NCBI GenBank assembly: GCA_002503215.1
Contig: DARG01000036.1
Coordinates: 1-8,574 of the forward strand
From: Candidatus Parvarchaeota archaeon UBA446
GTDB taxonomy: Archaea; Nanobdellota; Nanobdellia; Parvarchaeales; Parvarchaeaceae
DNA length: 8,574 bases
Direction of reading: 5' to 3'
The position numbers and the translations under genes are program-made. This document shows, in pieces, positions 1-4,992 of the stretch. Position 1 is the first letter of the stretch. Each line of letters opens with the position of its first letter. The notes under the pieces were generated by a model, which worked only from the letters and a program-made list of their open reading frames with translations, made no database searches and was not told the DNA's origin.

Positions 1-459
1 AGCGAATTCAACAGGCAGTTAAGCAGCTTTGGAAAGGACGTTTTTTCGATGTTATTGAATCTTTACTGCGATACTAAACTGTACAAAGAATCAAATGCTT
101 TTTTTCCACAGGATAAAAAAGAGGCTTTTGAAAAAGTTTCCAAGGAAGTAGCCGCAGATAACGGAAAGAATATGAGGACTTTCTATCATTACTTAGCCGA
201 ATTTGATGACAAACCGGTAAAAGACCTGCTTGGCAGCCAATATCAAGAAATAATAAGGAAGAGGGACAAAGTCGTTAAATCTTTGGGTTATGATGCTCTA
301 TACACGAATTTCGTAAGCGCACAGGCAAACGATTCATTGATGGAAGCGGAAGGAGACAGCTTCTTCTACATAAAAGATAAAAAATTCAGCCCTCTGAACA
401 AAGACAGCGAGAAGATATGGATTTTTGCAAAAGTAGTCGAATTCCTTTATGAAACCTGA
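1..459 (+). CDS. Unknown protein, 5'-truncated by window edge
   Basis: I do not recognise this protein. The frame is open from base 1 to the TGA at 457-459 (152 codons visible), and the residues before the first ATG (position 49) look like ordinary protein, so the gene probably starts outside the window; a start at 49 (136 aa) cannot be excluded. The visible part is soluble-looking, rich in Lys, Asp, Glu, Phe and Tyr, and predicted by eye to be mostly helical. It has no signal peptide, membrane segment, cysteine cluster or nucleotide-binding motif. It overlaps the next gene by 11 bp (449-459), so the two are very likely co-transcribed and perhaps translationally coupled. Both contain a short Leu/Phe-Gly-x-x-Tyr stretch followed by basic helical sequence, so they might be distant paralogues, but the similarity is weak. 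Confidence 0.8.
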   Translation, partial: SEFNRQLSSFGKDVFSMLLNLYCDTKLYKESNAFFPQDKKEAFEKVSKEVAADNGKNMRTFYHYLAEFDDKPVKDLLGSQYQEIIRKRDKVVKSLGYDALYTNFVSAQANDSLMEAEGDSFFYIKDKKFSPLNKDSEKIWIFAKVVEFLYET

Positions 460-976
460 GAAAAATTGGATGGGAGATCCATTGACAAAGGAGAAATTGG
501 AAGACATCCTGTCAGGTTCAGAGATAAAGGCTAGATTTTTTGAGTTAGGCTACGGCCTTTTCAACGTTTATTTGAATGCCTATGAGAAATATGGAAAGCT
601 TTCTTATCCATACGATCCTGAAGATAAACTTTACAGCAATTTTATGGAGGCAAAAGAGGATATAAGTTACATTCAAAGAATGAACGGAGGAAGGGCAATG
701 TTAAATTACTGGTTTTCCGAAAATAGAGATTATCTGGGCAAAAGAATATTCGGAAAAAAATACGATAGAGTAAGAGCAATGGAGAAAATGTTGATAGATA
801 ATCCCATGCTAAAAGATTTCGTGTACAACGAGCTTGTTTCGCAGTACCTCTCCTTTTTCAAAGATATATCAGAAAAGGATAACACAATGAACAAAGGAAA
901 CAGAACGGCATTTAAGGCATATGAGAAGGCTTTGACTTATGTCTACGATCTTTATATAAGAAAGGCAATAAGCTAG
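449..976 (+). CDS. Unknown helical protein, second gene of an overlapping pair
   Basis: This 175-aa protein has no function I recognise. Its ATG lies inside the end of the preceding gene in another frame; an in-frame ATG at 470, just after the upstream stop codon, is an alternative start giving 168 aa. No Shine-Dalgarno sequence is visible for either. The protein is charged and tyrosine/phenylalanine-rich, with long apparently helical stretches (roughly residues 16-45, 100-140 and 150-173) and no membrane segment, signal peptide or metal motif. Coding character (uninterrupted frame, balanced amino-acid use, ATA/AGA codon preference as in neighbouring genes) supports a real gene. It ends with TAG at 974-976, one base from the stop codon of the opposite-strand aCPSF1 gene, so its mRNA 3' end must run into antisense sequence of that gene. 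Confidence 0.82.
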   Translation: MKPEKNWMGDPLTKEKLEDILSGSEIKARFFELGYGLFNVYLNAYEKYGKLSYPYDPEDKLYSNFMEAKEDISYIQRMNGGRAMLNYWFSENRDYLGKRIFGKKYDRVRAMEKMLIDNPMLKDFVYNELVSQYLSFFKDISEKDNTMNKGNRTAFKAYEKALTYVYDLYIRKAIS

Positions 977-977
977 C

Positions 978-2882
978 CTATTTGAGCCTAAGTGCATCAA
1001 GTATGTGCGGAGCGTACGTTTCTATTCCGAACCTTCTTCTTACATAGTGGGAAAGCTCGAGTATTTTACCTTCCTCTCCGTGTCCTATTATGACTTTTCT
1101 CGGCTTTGGTCTTATGTCACTTACAAATCTTTCAAGTTGTTTTCTGTCTGAATGTCCGGAAAATCCTTCTATGGAATAAACAAGCGCGTTTACAGTAAAG
1201 TGTTTAAGCTTCCCATTAAGTTCTATATCTACTTCTCTTCCGCCATTCTGTATGGTTCTTCCAAGCGTTCCGACTCCTTGATAGGATACAAGTACTATAG
1301 CATTTTTCTCGTCTTCGCATAAGTTTGCGAAATAACTTACAGAGGGCCCTCCGTTAAGCATACCCGAAGTGGCAAGAAGTATAGCCGGCCCGCCGGAAAG
1401 TACCTGCTGCCTTTCTTCTTCGCTTACGGTGTGTTTGAATATAGGTGATAAAAATGGGTTGTTATGGTGTGTTATTATTCTGTTTCTTGTCTCGCTGTTC
1501 ATAAATTCAGGGTAAACAGTGTATATTGCAGTAACATCCCAAAGCATTCCATCTACTATTACTGGTACTTCAGGCAAAAGGCCATAGCGCTGCCATTCCT
1601 CTATCAAAAGCATTATCTCCTGAGCTCTTCCAACTCCAAGGACAGGGACAAGGACTTTTCCGTTGTTTGCTACGGTTTTGCTTATTATATCAAAGAAGAA
1701 TTTCTCCGTTTCGCTGCGAACCGGTTGTGTATCCGCATCTCCTCCATAAGTACTTTCCATTATAAGTGTTTCCACCCTTTCAAACTGCGTTTCGGCACGG
1801 TTCAATGTCTTCGAGTTTTCATATTTGAAATCTCCTGTGTACAGAACGTTGTAAAAACCGTTTCCTATATTGAGGTGTATCATAGCCGATCCGAGTATAT
1901 GGCCAGCATTATGCAGGGTTATGCGTATGTCCGGCGTTATGTCCGTTACTTCGTGGAACGGTATGGTAATCGAGTGTTTAAGCATATTCTTTATGTCGTC
2001 AACGTCAAAAAGCAGCTTTCCATTTGTCTTACTCGCTAAGTTTATGTAATCCAAATGCAGCAGCGTCATAACATCTCTTGTAGGCGCAGTCGAATAAACC
2101 GGCCCCTTATATCCATATTTGTAAAGTACGGGTAAGAAACCGCAGTGATCGAGATGGCTGTGCGTTATAACCACAGCGTTTAATTTTGATATGTCAAATT
2201 CAGGTGCGTCTACTCTGGGCACGGGTTCTCTGCTGTTGCTTACGTCTACGCCTGCGTCAAGTAATACCGAGCTTATGGGAGTCTGTACAAGTACGGCTGA
2301 ACGGCCGACGTGTCTGAATGCGCCAAGTGCGCTTATCCTTACCCAGTACTTGTCGTCTACTTCAAATTTTGAGTTGTATATATTTTCACCTACTTCATTA
2401 AGCATTTTTCTTCTGAATTTTGAATTGTCGTAAAGCATTTCTCTTATGGCTCCTACAATGTCGGATTTTATTAAGGGAGAACGTGCAAGAACTACGGACC
2501 AGCCTGTTTCTTCCTTTATCCTGTTTATTCCGGCCTTTCTGTCTCCAGAAATAATCTCAGGATGCTCTGCTTCTATAGTTACTATGCTTCTAGGTGCGTC
2601 AAACCATAACTTAGTTATAGCTGCTTCTTCAAAACCCATCTCTTTTATCTTATTTTCTGCTTCTTTTTCATCCATAAGGAGAGAAGGTTCCAACCTGACT
2701 TCTATCCTTTTTTTCTCTTTGCTTACCAAATTCTTTATGATTTCAGAGTTATCCAAGAAAAAATTCTTGTTTTTTGTGTATATAACAACGTTAGAAACTT
2801 CAAATTCTATGTCATCTATCAACGATCTGTCGGCTATAAAGTCTTTTATATCTTTTTTTATGTCCATATTTTCATAACTCAA
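978..2882 (-). CDS. Archaeal KH/beta-CASP ribonuclease, transcription termination factor (aCPSF1/FttA)
   Basis: This is the archaeal homologue of CPSF73, a zinc-dependent endo/exoribonuclease that processes RNA 3' ends and, in studied archaea, terminates transcription at U-rich sites. Residues 1-150 form the KH region. Residues ~178-390 plus the C-terminus form the metallo-beta-lactamase fold with His241-Ser-His243-Leu-Asp245-His246, His328 (AGHILGS) and Asp351 (YTGDF). The beta-CASP insert follows, with motif A Glu376 (MESTYG), motif B His577 (FSGHSD) and motif C His601 (IGHGE), so every catalytic/metal residue is present. Length (634 aa) and the RLK C-terminus fit the family. The start given is a TTG; an in-frame ATG at codon 6 (2867-2865) has a TATA-like AT-rich stretch ~25 nt upstream and may be the true start (629 aa). 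The gene follows psmB by 37 nt, so co-transcription is likely. The KH GxxG loop is degenerate (Gly113-Asp-Arg-Lys116). Confidence 0.97.
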   Translation of the reverse strand: MSYENMDIKKDIKDFIADRSLIDDIEFEVSNVVIYTKNKNFFLDNSEIIKNLVSKEKKRIEVRLEPSLLMDEKEAENKIKEMGFEEAAITKLWFDAPRSIVTIEAEHPEIISGDRKAGINRIKEETGWSVVLARSPLIKSDIVGAIREMLYDNSKFRRKMLNEVGENIYNSKFEVDDKYWVRISALGAFRHVGRSAVLVQTPISSVLLDAGVDVSNSREPVPRVDAPEFDISKLNAVVITHSHLDHCGFLPVLYKYGYKGPVYSTAPTRDVMTLLHLDYINLASKTNGKLLFDVDDIKNMLKHSITIPFHEVTDITPDIRITLHNAGHILGSAMIHLNIGNGFYNVLYTGDFKYENSKTLNRAETQFERVETLIMESTYGGDADTQPVRSETEKFFFDIISKTVANNGKVLVPVLGVGRAQEIMLLIEEWQRYGLLPEVPVIVDGMLWDVTAIYTVYPEFMNSETRNRIITHHNNPFLSPIFKHTVSEEERQQVLSGGPAILLATSGMLNGGPSVSYFANLCEDEKNAIVLVSYQGVGTLGRTIQNGGREVDIELNGKLKHFTVNALVYSIEGFSGHSDRKQLERFVSDIRPKPRKVIIGHGEEGKILELSHYVRRRFGIETYAPHILDALRLK

Positions 2883-2903
2883 AGTAACTTAAATTCCGTA
2901 ATC

Positions 2904-2922
2904 TAAACGCTAGTCACGTTTA
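2904..2922 (-). other. Hairpin at the psmB-aCPSF1 junction
   Basis: On the minus-strand RNA, UAAACG and CGUUUA form a 6-bp stem around a 7-base loop, beginning at the psmB stop codon UAA. It is not followed by a U-run, so it is unlikely to terminate transcription. It may stabilise or expose a processing site between the two coding regions. Confidence 0.35.
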
Positions 2923-3540
2923 CTTACCTACTATTTTTTGTATCTCTTCGTCTGTAAGTTTCTTGTAACCCTTTTTATTTATAACAGCTATGTCTACTCC
3001 TTCTCCAGTATAAACATCTCTTCTAATGGATGAAGATATAGCTTTGTATGCTAGCTTTATTCCTTCTTCTTCAGTCATGTTGTCTTTGTAATCTCCTTCC
3101 AAGACTCCAAGAGCGAAAACGCCTCCGCTGCCGGTGACTGTAAATTTATCCTTTCCCTGTCCACCAGCTTCATCTATAGAAAAAAGCTTTGGTTCTGTGT
3201 CATATCCACCTATTATAAATTCACCGTAAATAAGATTTAAAGAAAGTCTTTTGTTGAAAAGAACCGCACTTAAAAGGCTTACAGCACCGTCTGTGTCAAG
3301 TTTAGATCCAGCTCTTATTTCATATAAAGTAAGTTCCGAACGCATAAGTCTTACCATTGCCTGAAGGTCCGCAACCATTCCTGCAGTAGTCACACCGATG
3401 TTGCTGCTTATAGACATTACCTTTTCCGCGTTTTTATTTGCAACTATATGGTCAGCAGTAGCTCTCCTATCTGCGGCTAATATAACCCCGTCCTTATAGA
3501 CTAAACCCAATGTTGTCGTTCCAGTTTTTACTATGCCCAT
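2920..3540 (-). CDS. psmB: 20S proteasome beta subunit
   Basis: Catalytic beta subunit of the archaeal 20S proteasome, an N-terminal-nucleophile threonine protease that forms the inner rings of the barrel and degrades proteins delivered by AAA unfoldases. The 206-aa precursor carries a very short propeptide (residues 1-7, ending Lys-Thr-Gly) before Thr8, which becomes mature Thr1 by autocleavage. In mature numbering the catalytic Asp17 (Asp24, AADRR) and Lys33 (Lys40) are exactly placed. The TGSGG loop (136-140) and Arg-Arg-Asp175 with Thr178 match the usual Ser129/Asp166/Ser169 region, although Thr replaces the Ser I expect at the last position. It is the first gene of a minus-strand pair with aCPSF1. 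A TATA box at 3583-3590 lies about 45 nt upstream of the ATG, giving a short leader of roughly 20 nt. No alpha subunit gene is in the window. Confidence 0.98.
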   Translation of the reverse strand: MGIVKTGTTTLGLVYKDGVILAADRRATADHIVANKNAEKVMSISSNIGVTTAGMVADLQAMVRLMRSELTLYEIRAGSKLDTDGAVSLLSAVLFNKRLSLNLIYGEFIIGGYDTEPKLFSIDEAGGQGKDKFTVTGSGGVFALGVLEGDYKDNMTEEEGIKLAYKAISSSIRRDVYTGEGVDIAVINKKGYKKLTDEEIQKIVGK

Positions 3541-3582
3541 AGAATAATAGTATTTATTTACATGTCTTAATTAATTTTTTAG

Positions 3583-3590
3583 TATATAAA
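3583..3590 (-). promoter_or_regulatory. TATA box of the psmB-aCPSF1 transcription unit
   Basis: On the minus strand the sequence reads GAAAGATTTATATACT; TTTATATA (3590-3583) matches the archaeal TATA consensus and the purine-rich GAAAG before it is a plausible BRE. Transcription would start near 3560, leaving a leader of about 20 nt before the psmB ATG at 3540. No Shine-Dalgarno sequence is seen in that leader. No equally good promoter is visible between psmB and aCPSF1, so this probably drives both. Confidence 0.65.
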
Positions 3591-3628
3591 TCTTTCTAAG
3601 ATATTACCAATATTATTTCTTTAGATAA

Positions 3629-3640
3629 GTTTATATATAT
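3629..3640 (+). promoter_or_regulatory. Strong TATA box of the RHH-nucleotidyltransferase gene
   Basis: GATAAGTTTATATATATCT contains an archaeal TATA element (GTTTATATATAT) on the plus strand. With the usual spacing the start site falls near 3660, giving a leader of about 50 nt that contains a palindrome and direct repeats. A weaker AT-rich box (GATAAATA, 3684-3691) lies 25 nt before the ATG and could instead give a leaderless mRNA; which one is used cannot be decided from sequence. Confidence 0.55.
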
Positions 3641-3671
3641 CTATTTTCCATAGTAATTCGATATCATTTAT

Positions 3672-3683
3672 GTTAAGTTTAAC
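3672..3683. repeat. Inverted repeat GTTAA-GT-TTAAC, candidate operator
   Basis: Perfect 5-bp arms (GTTAA/TTAAC) separated by two bases lie between the strong TATA box and the start of the RHH gene. A second nested inverted pair flanks it: ATTTAT (3666-3671) and ATAAAT (3685-3690). The octamer GATAAATA occurs at 3684 and again at 3700, a 16-bp period. RHH regulators commonly bind short inverted or direct repeats in their own promoters, so this is a candidate self-operator; chance occurrence in AT-rich DNA is a real alternative. Confidence 0.35.
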
Positions 3684-3713
3684 GATAAATACGATGGATG
3701 ATAAATATATTAT

Positions 3714-4532
3714 ATGAAAGCAAGGACTTCTTTTACAATTGATGCCGATGTAGTGGCAAAATTAGATTCGCTCGTAGACAATATCTACTACAGATCCAAG
3801 AGTGAAGCCGTAGAGGATATACTTAGAAAGTACTTTGAAAAACAGAATACTGCAATAGTTCTCTGCGGTGGAGAGTTCACAGTAAACGGAACGGAATATT
3901 ATAGGCCACTTGTAAAGGTCGGTGAATCGACGGTTATAGAGAGAATAATAACCAATCTTAGAATGAATAATTTCAGGAATATAATGATATCAGGAAAGAC
4001 GGAGCTTCTTAAACAGATATTCACAATTCTAAAAAATGGAGAAGGTTACGGTGTTGATATAAAATACATCGACGATAATAATCTAAAAGGAAGCGCTAAG
4101 GCATTAGAGAGAGTAAAACAGTATGTCGGTTCAACAACATTGTTCGTTACTGGAGATTCAGTTTTTGATATAGACCTAAAAGACATGTTAAGATTTCACA
4201 TTGCCCATAATAGCCCGGCATCAATGGCAATCTATATACCCCCAGACACATCTCTTCCGACTAAAGACAAGGTAGTGCTTAAAGGTAGCAAGATACAGAC
4301 TTATGAGAAATTACCGGATTTCGTAAATTCCAAGCTTATCCCGACGTCGATATTTCTTTTAGACCAGGATGTTTTCAAGTACATTCCTCCAGGGGACATA
4401 GAATGGAACATAAAGCAGGATCTTCTGCCTCTTCTTGCAAAAGACGGATTACTTTTTGGATATATGTATAACGGAAGCTGGATGCCTATAAAAACAAAGG
4501 AAGACATGGAGAAGGCTAAAAAGCTTTCGTGA
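3714..4532 (+). CDS. Ribbon-helix-helix DNA-binding domain fused to degenerate sugar-nucleotidyltransferase domain
   Basis: A two-domain protein of 272 aa. Residues 1-45 are a ribbon-helix-helix (CopG/MetJ-type) domain: a beta strand (RTSFTID, 4-10), helix A (11-23), then Arg27-Ser-Lys-Ser-Glu-Ala leading into helix B (28-43). Residues 46-272 have the layout of sugar-phosphate nucleotidyltransferases (RmlA/GlmU/Gcd1 type): strand plus Gly52-Gly53, a GSAKAL helix (126-131, matching the usual GTAGAL), the metal-binding Gly-Asp148 and a C-terminal GSWMPIKTKEDMEKA (254-268, matching the usual G-x-W-x-D-I-G-T-P-E-D). However, the Gly-x-Gly-Thr-x-Arg and Pro-Lys catalytic signature is replaced by EFTVNGTEYYRPLVKVG, and the C-terminal Asp is Pro258. 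I infer an inactive or altered enzyme domain acting as a ligand sensor or dimer scaffold for a transcription regulator. It lies divergent from psmB; targets are unknown, and autoregulation is plausible. A bifunctional enzyme-repressor remains possible. Confidence 0.9.
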   Translation: MKARTSFTIDADVVAKLDSLVDNIYYRSKSEAVEDILRKYFEKQNTAIVLCGGEFTVNGTEYYRPLVKVGESTVIERIITNLRMNNFRNIMISGKTELLKQIFTILKNGEGYGVDIKYIDDNNLKGSAKALERVKQYVGSTTLFVTGDSVFDIDLKDMLRFHIAHNSPASMAIYIPPDTSLPTKDKVVLKGSKIQTYEKLPDFVNSKLIPTSIFLLDQDVFKYIPPGDIEWNIKQDLLPLLAKDGLLFGYMYNGSWMPIKTKEDMEKAKKLS

Positions 4533-4550
4533 GCTTATAAAATAAAAGAT

Positions 4551-4564
4551 GTTTTAATCCTTAC
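4551..4564 (+). repeat. Direct repeat copy 1 (GTTTTAATCCTTAC), upstream promoter-like unit
   Basis: A 14-bp sequence identical to 4625-4638, 74 bp apart. This copy is preceded by AGCTTATAAAAT (4532-4543), which includes a good TATA box (CTTATAAA, 4534-4541). By analogy with the second copy, transcription could begin just after it, near 4565, producing an mRNA for the 88-aa protein with a leader of about 75 nt. Confidence 0.5.
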
Positions 4565-4577
4565 CAATCAAAGTATT

Positions 4578-4596
4578 TTGAAGGCATAACCTTCAA
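4578..4596 (+). other. Hairpin TTGAAGG-cataa-CCTTCAA between the tandem promoter-like units
   Basis: A perfect 7-bp stem with a 5-base loop lies in the gap between the RHH gene and the 88-aa gene. It is not followed by a T-run, so it is a poor terminator. If transcription starts at the upstream promoter it would form in the 5' leader of the 88-aa mRNA; as DNA it is a possible operator. Confidence 0.45.
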
Positions 4597-4610
4597 TCAA
4601 TAAAGAAAAG

Positions 4611-4618
4611 CTTAAATT
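4611..4618 (+). promoter_or_regulatory. TATA-like box of the 88-aa gene, leaderless spacing
   Basis: GAAAAG followed by CTTAAATT resembles a BRE plus TATA element. Its centre is about 26 nt before the ATG at 4640, the usual TATA-to-start-site distance in archaea, so the mRNA would begin at or next to the start codon. Confidence 0.5.
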
Positions 4619-4624
4619 TTAGCA

Positions 4625-4638
4625 GTTTTAATCCTTAC
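4625..4638 (+). repeat. Direct repeat copy 2 (GTTTTAATCCTTAC), abutting the start codon of the 88-aa gene
   Basis: This copy ends two bases before the ATG at 4640. It is preceded by AGCTTAAATTTT (4609-4620), resembling the AGCTTATAAAAT before copy 1. The repeat thus occupies roughly -15 to -2 relative to a leaderless start and may be an initiator or regulator-binding element shared by two tandem promoters. Confidence 0.5.
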
Positions 4639-4639
4639 T

Positions 4640-4906
4640 ATGGAATTTAAGGATATAGAAGAACCGGTGGAAAAGATAACTAGAGAGGGTTCAAATAATT
4701 TCATAAAGATAGGATTGACTAAAGGAATAGACGGAGAGAAGGAAATAACATTCATAAGTATAAAAAAGGGTTACACTACCGATAAAAGCGGCAAAGAAGA
4801 AGAAAGAATAAAAACAAGTCTTTCAGTTAACTTTGATGAGCTTCCGCTCCTTATAGAAGCACTGCAGAATTTCAAGAACAAATTGGAAGCAGGCACTTTT
4901 TCTTGA
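4640..4906 (+). CDS. Small 88-aa protein, possible PC4/Whirly-like nucleic-acid-binding protein
   Basis: A single-domain 88-aa protein I cannot name with certainty. After a charged N-terminus (1-16) it alternates strand-like segments: NFIKIGLTKG (20-29), EKEITFISIKKGY (34-46), a Lys/Glu-rich turn (47-57) and IKTSLSVNFDEL (57-68). It ends with one amphipathic helix (69-83) opened by DELPLLIEAL. This beta-beta-beta-beta-alpha order, the basic strand with Lys-Lys-Gly-Tyr and the 'DELP.LIEAL' helix start resemble PC4/Whirly-type single-stranded DNA-binding proteins; that is inference from pattern only. It has its own promoter (TATA-like 4611-4618) about 26 nt before the ATG, so the mRNA is probably leaderless, and a T-rich terminator follows at 4933-4946, making it monocistronic. 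No Shine-Dalgarno sequence is seen. A second promoter-like copy upstream could produce a longer leader. Confidence 0.85.
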   Translation: MEFKDIEEPVEKITREGSNNFIKIGLTKGIDGEKEITFISIKKGYTTDKSGKEEERIKTSLSVNFDELPLLIEALQNFKNKLEAGTFS

Positions 4907-4932
4907 GTAAACAAAAGTATTTACCGAATTAA

Positions 4933-4946
4933 TTTTTTATTTTTAT
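4933..4946 (+). terminator. T-rich archaeal terminator after the 88-aa gene
   Basis: TTTTTTATTTTTAT begins 27 nt after the TGA of the 88-aa gene and just before the protease promoter. Archaeal termination, intrinsic or FttA-assisted, occurs at such U-tracts. It is the only clear T-run in a plus-strand intergenic gap here. Confidence 0.6.
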
Positions 4947-4962
4947 CTAAAAAAATGCAAAT

Positions 4963-4972
4963 CTTTATAAAA
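4963..4972 (+). promoter_or_regulatory. TATA box of the S16 protease gene
   Basis: GCAAAT followed by CTTTATAAAA is a good BRE/TATA combination centred 26 nt before the ATG at 4993, predicting a leaderless or near-leaderless mRNA. An AGGT lies at 4988-4991 but is too close to the ATG to act as a ribosome-binding site. Confidence 0.65.
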
Positions 4973-4992
4973 TACAAAGTCTTACATAGGTT

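Noticed and set aside
1464..2039. Plus-strand open frame of 191 codons
   Set aside because: It lies wholly antisense to the catalytic core of aCPSF1, whose motifs are all intact; the Cys/Tyr/Val-rich composition is typical of a shadow frame and there is no promoter.
2191..2877. Two plus-strand open frames (80 and 143 codons)
   Set aside because: Both are antisense to the KH and early lactamase region of aCPSF1, with Ser/Thr/Leu/Phe-rich shadow composition.
4578..4596. Intrinsic terminator for the RHH-nucleotidyltransferase gene
   Set aside because: The hairpin has no following T-run and archaeal termination does not normally need a stem; listed as a hairpin of unknown role instead.
4551..4638. 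CRISPR-like repeat
   Set aside because: There are only two copies of 14 bp, in promoter positions, with no further units or spacers.
4682..4700. GAGGGTTCAAATAA resembling a tRNA T-arm
   Set aside because: No acceptor, D or anticodon stems pair around it and it is inside the 88-aa coding region; no tRNA gene was found in the window.
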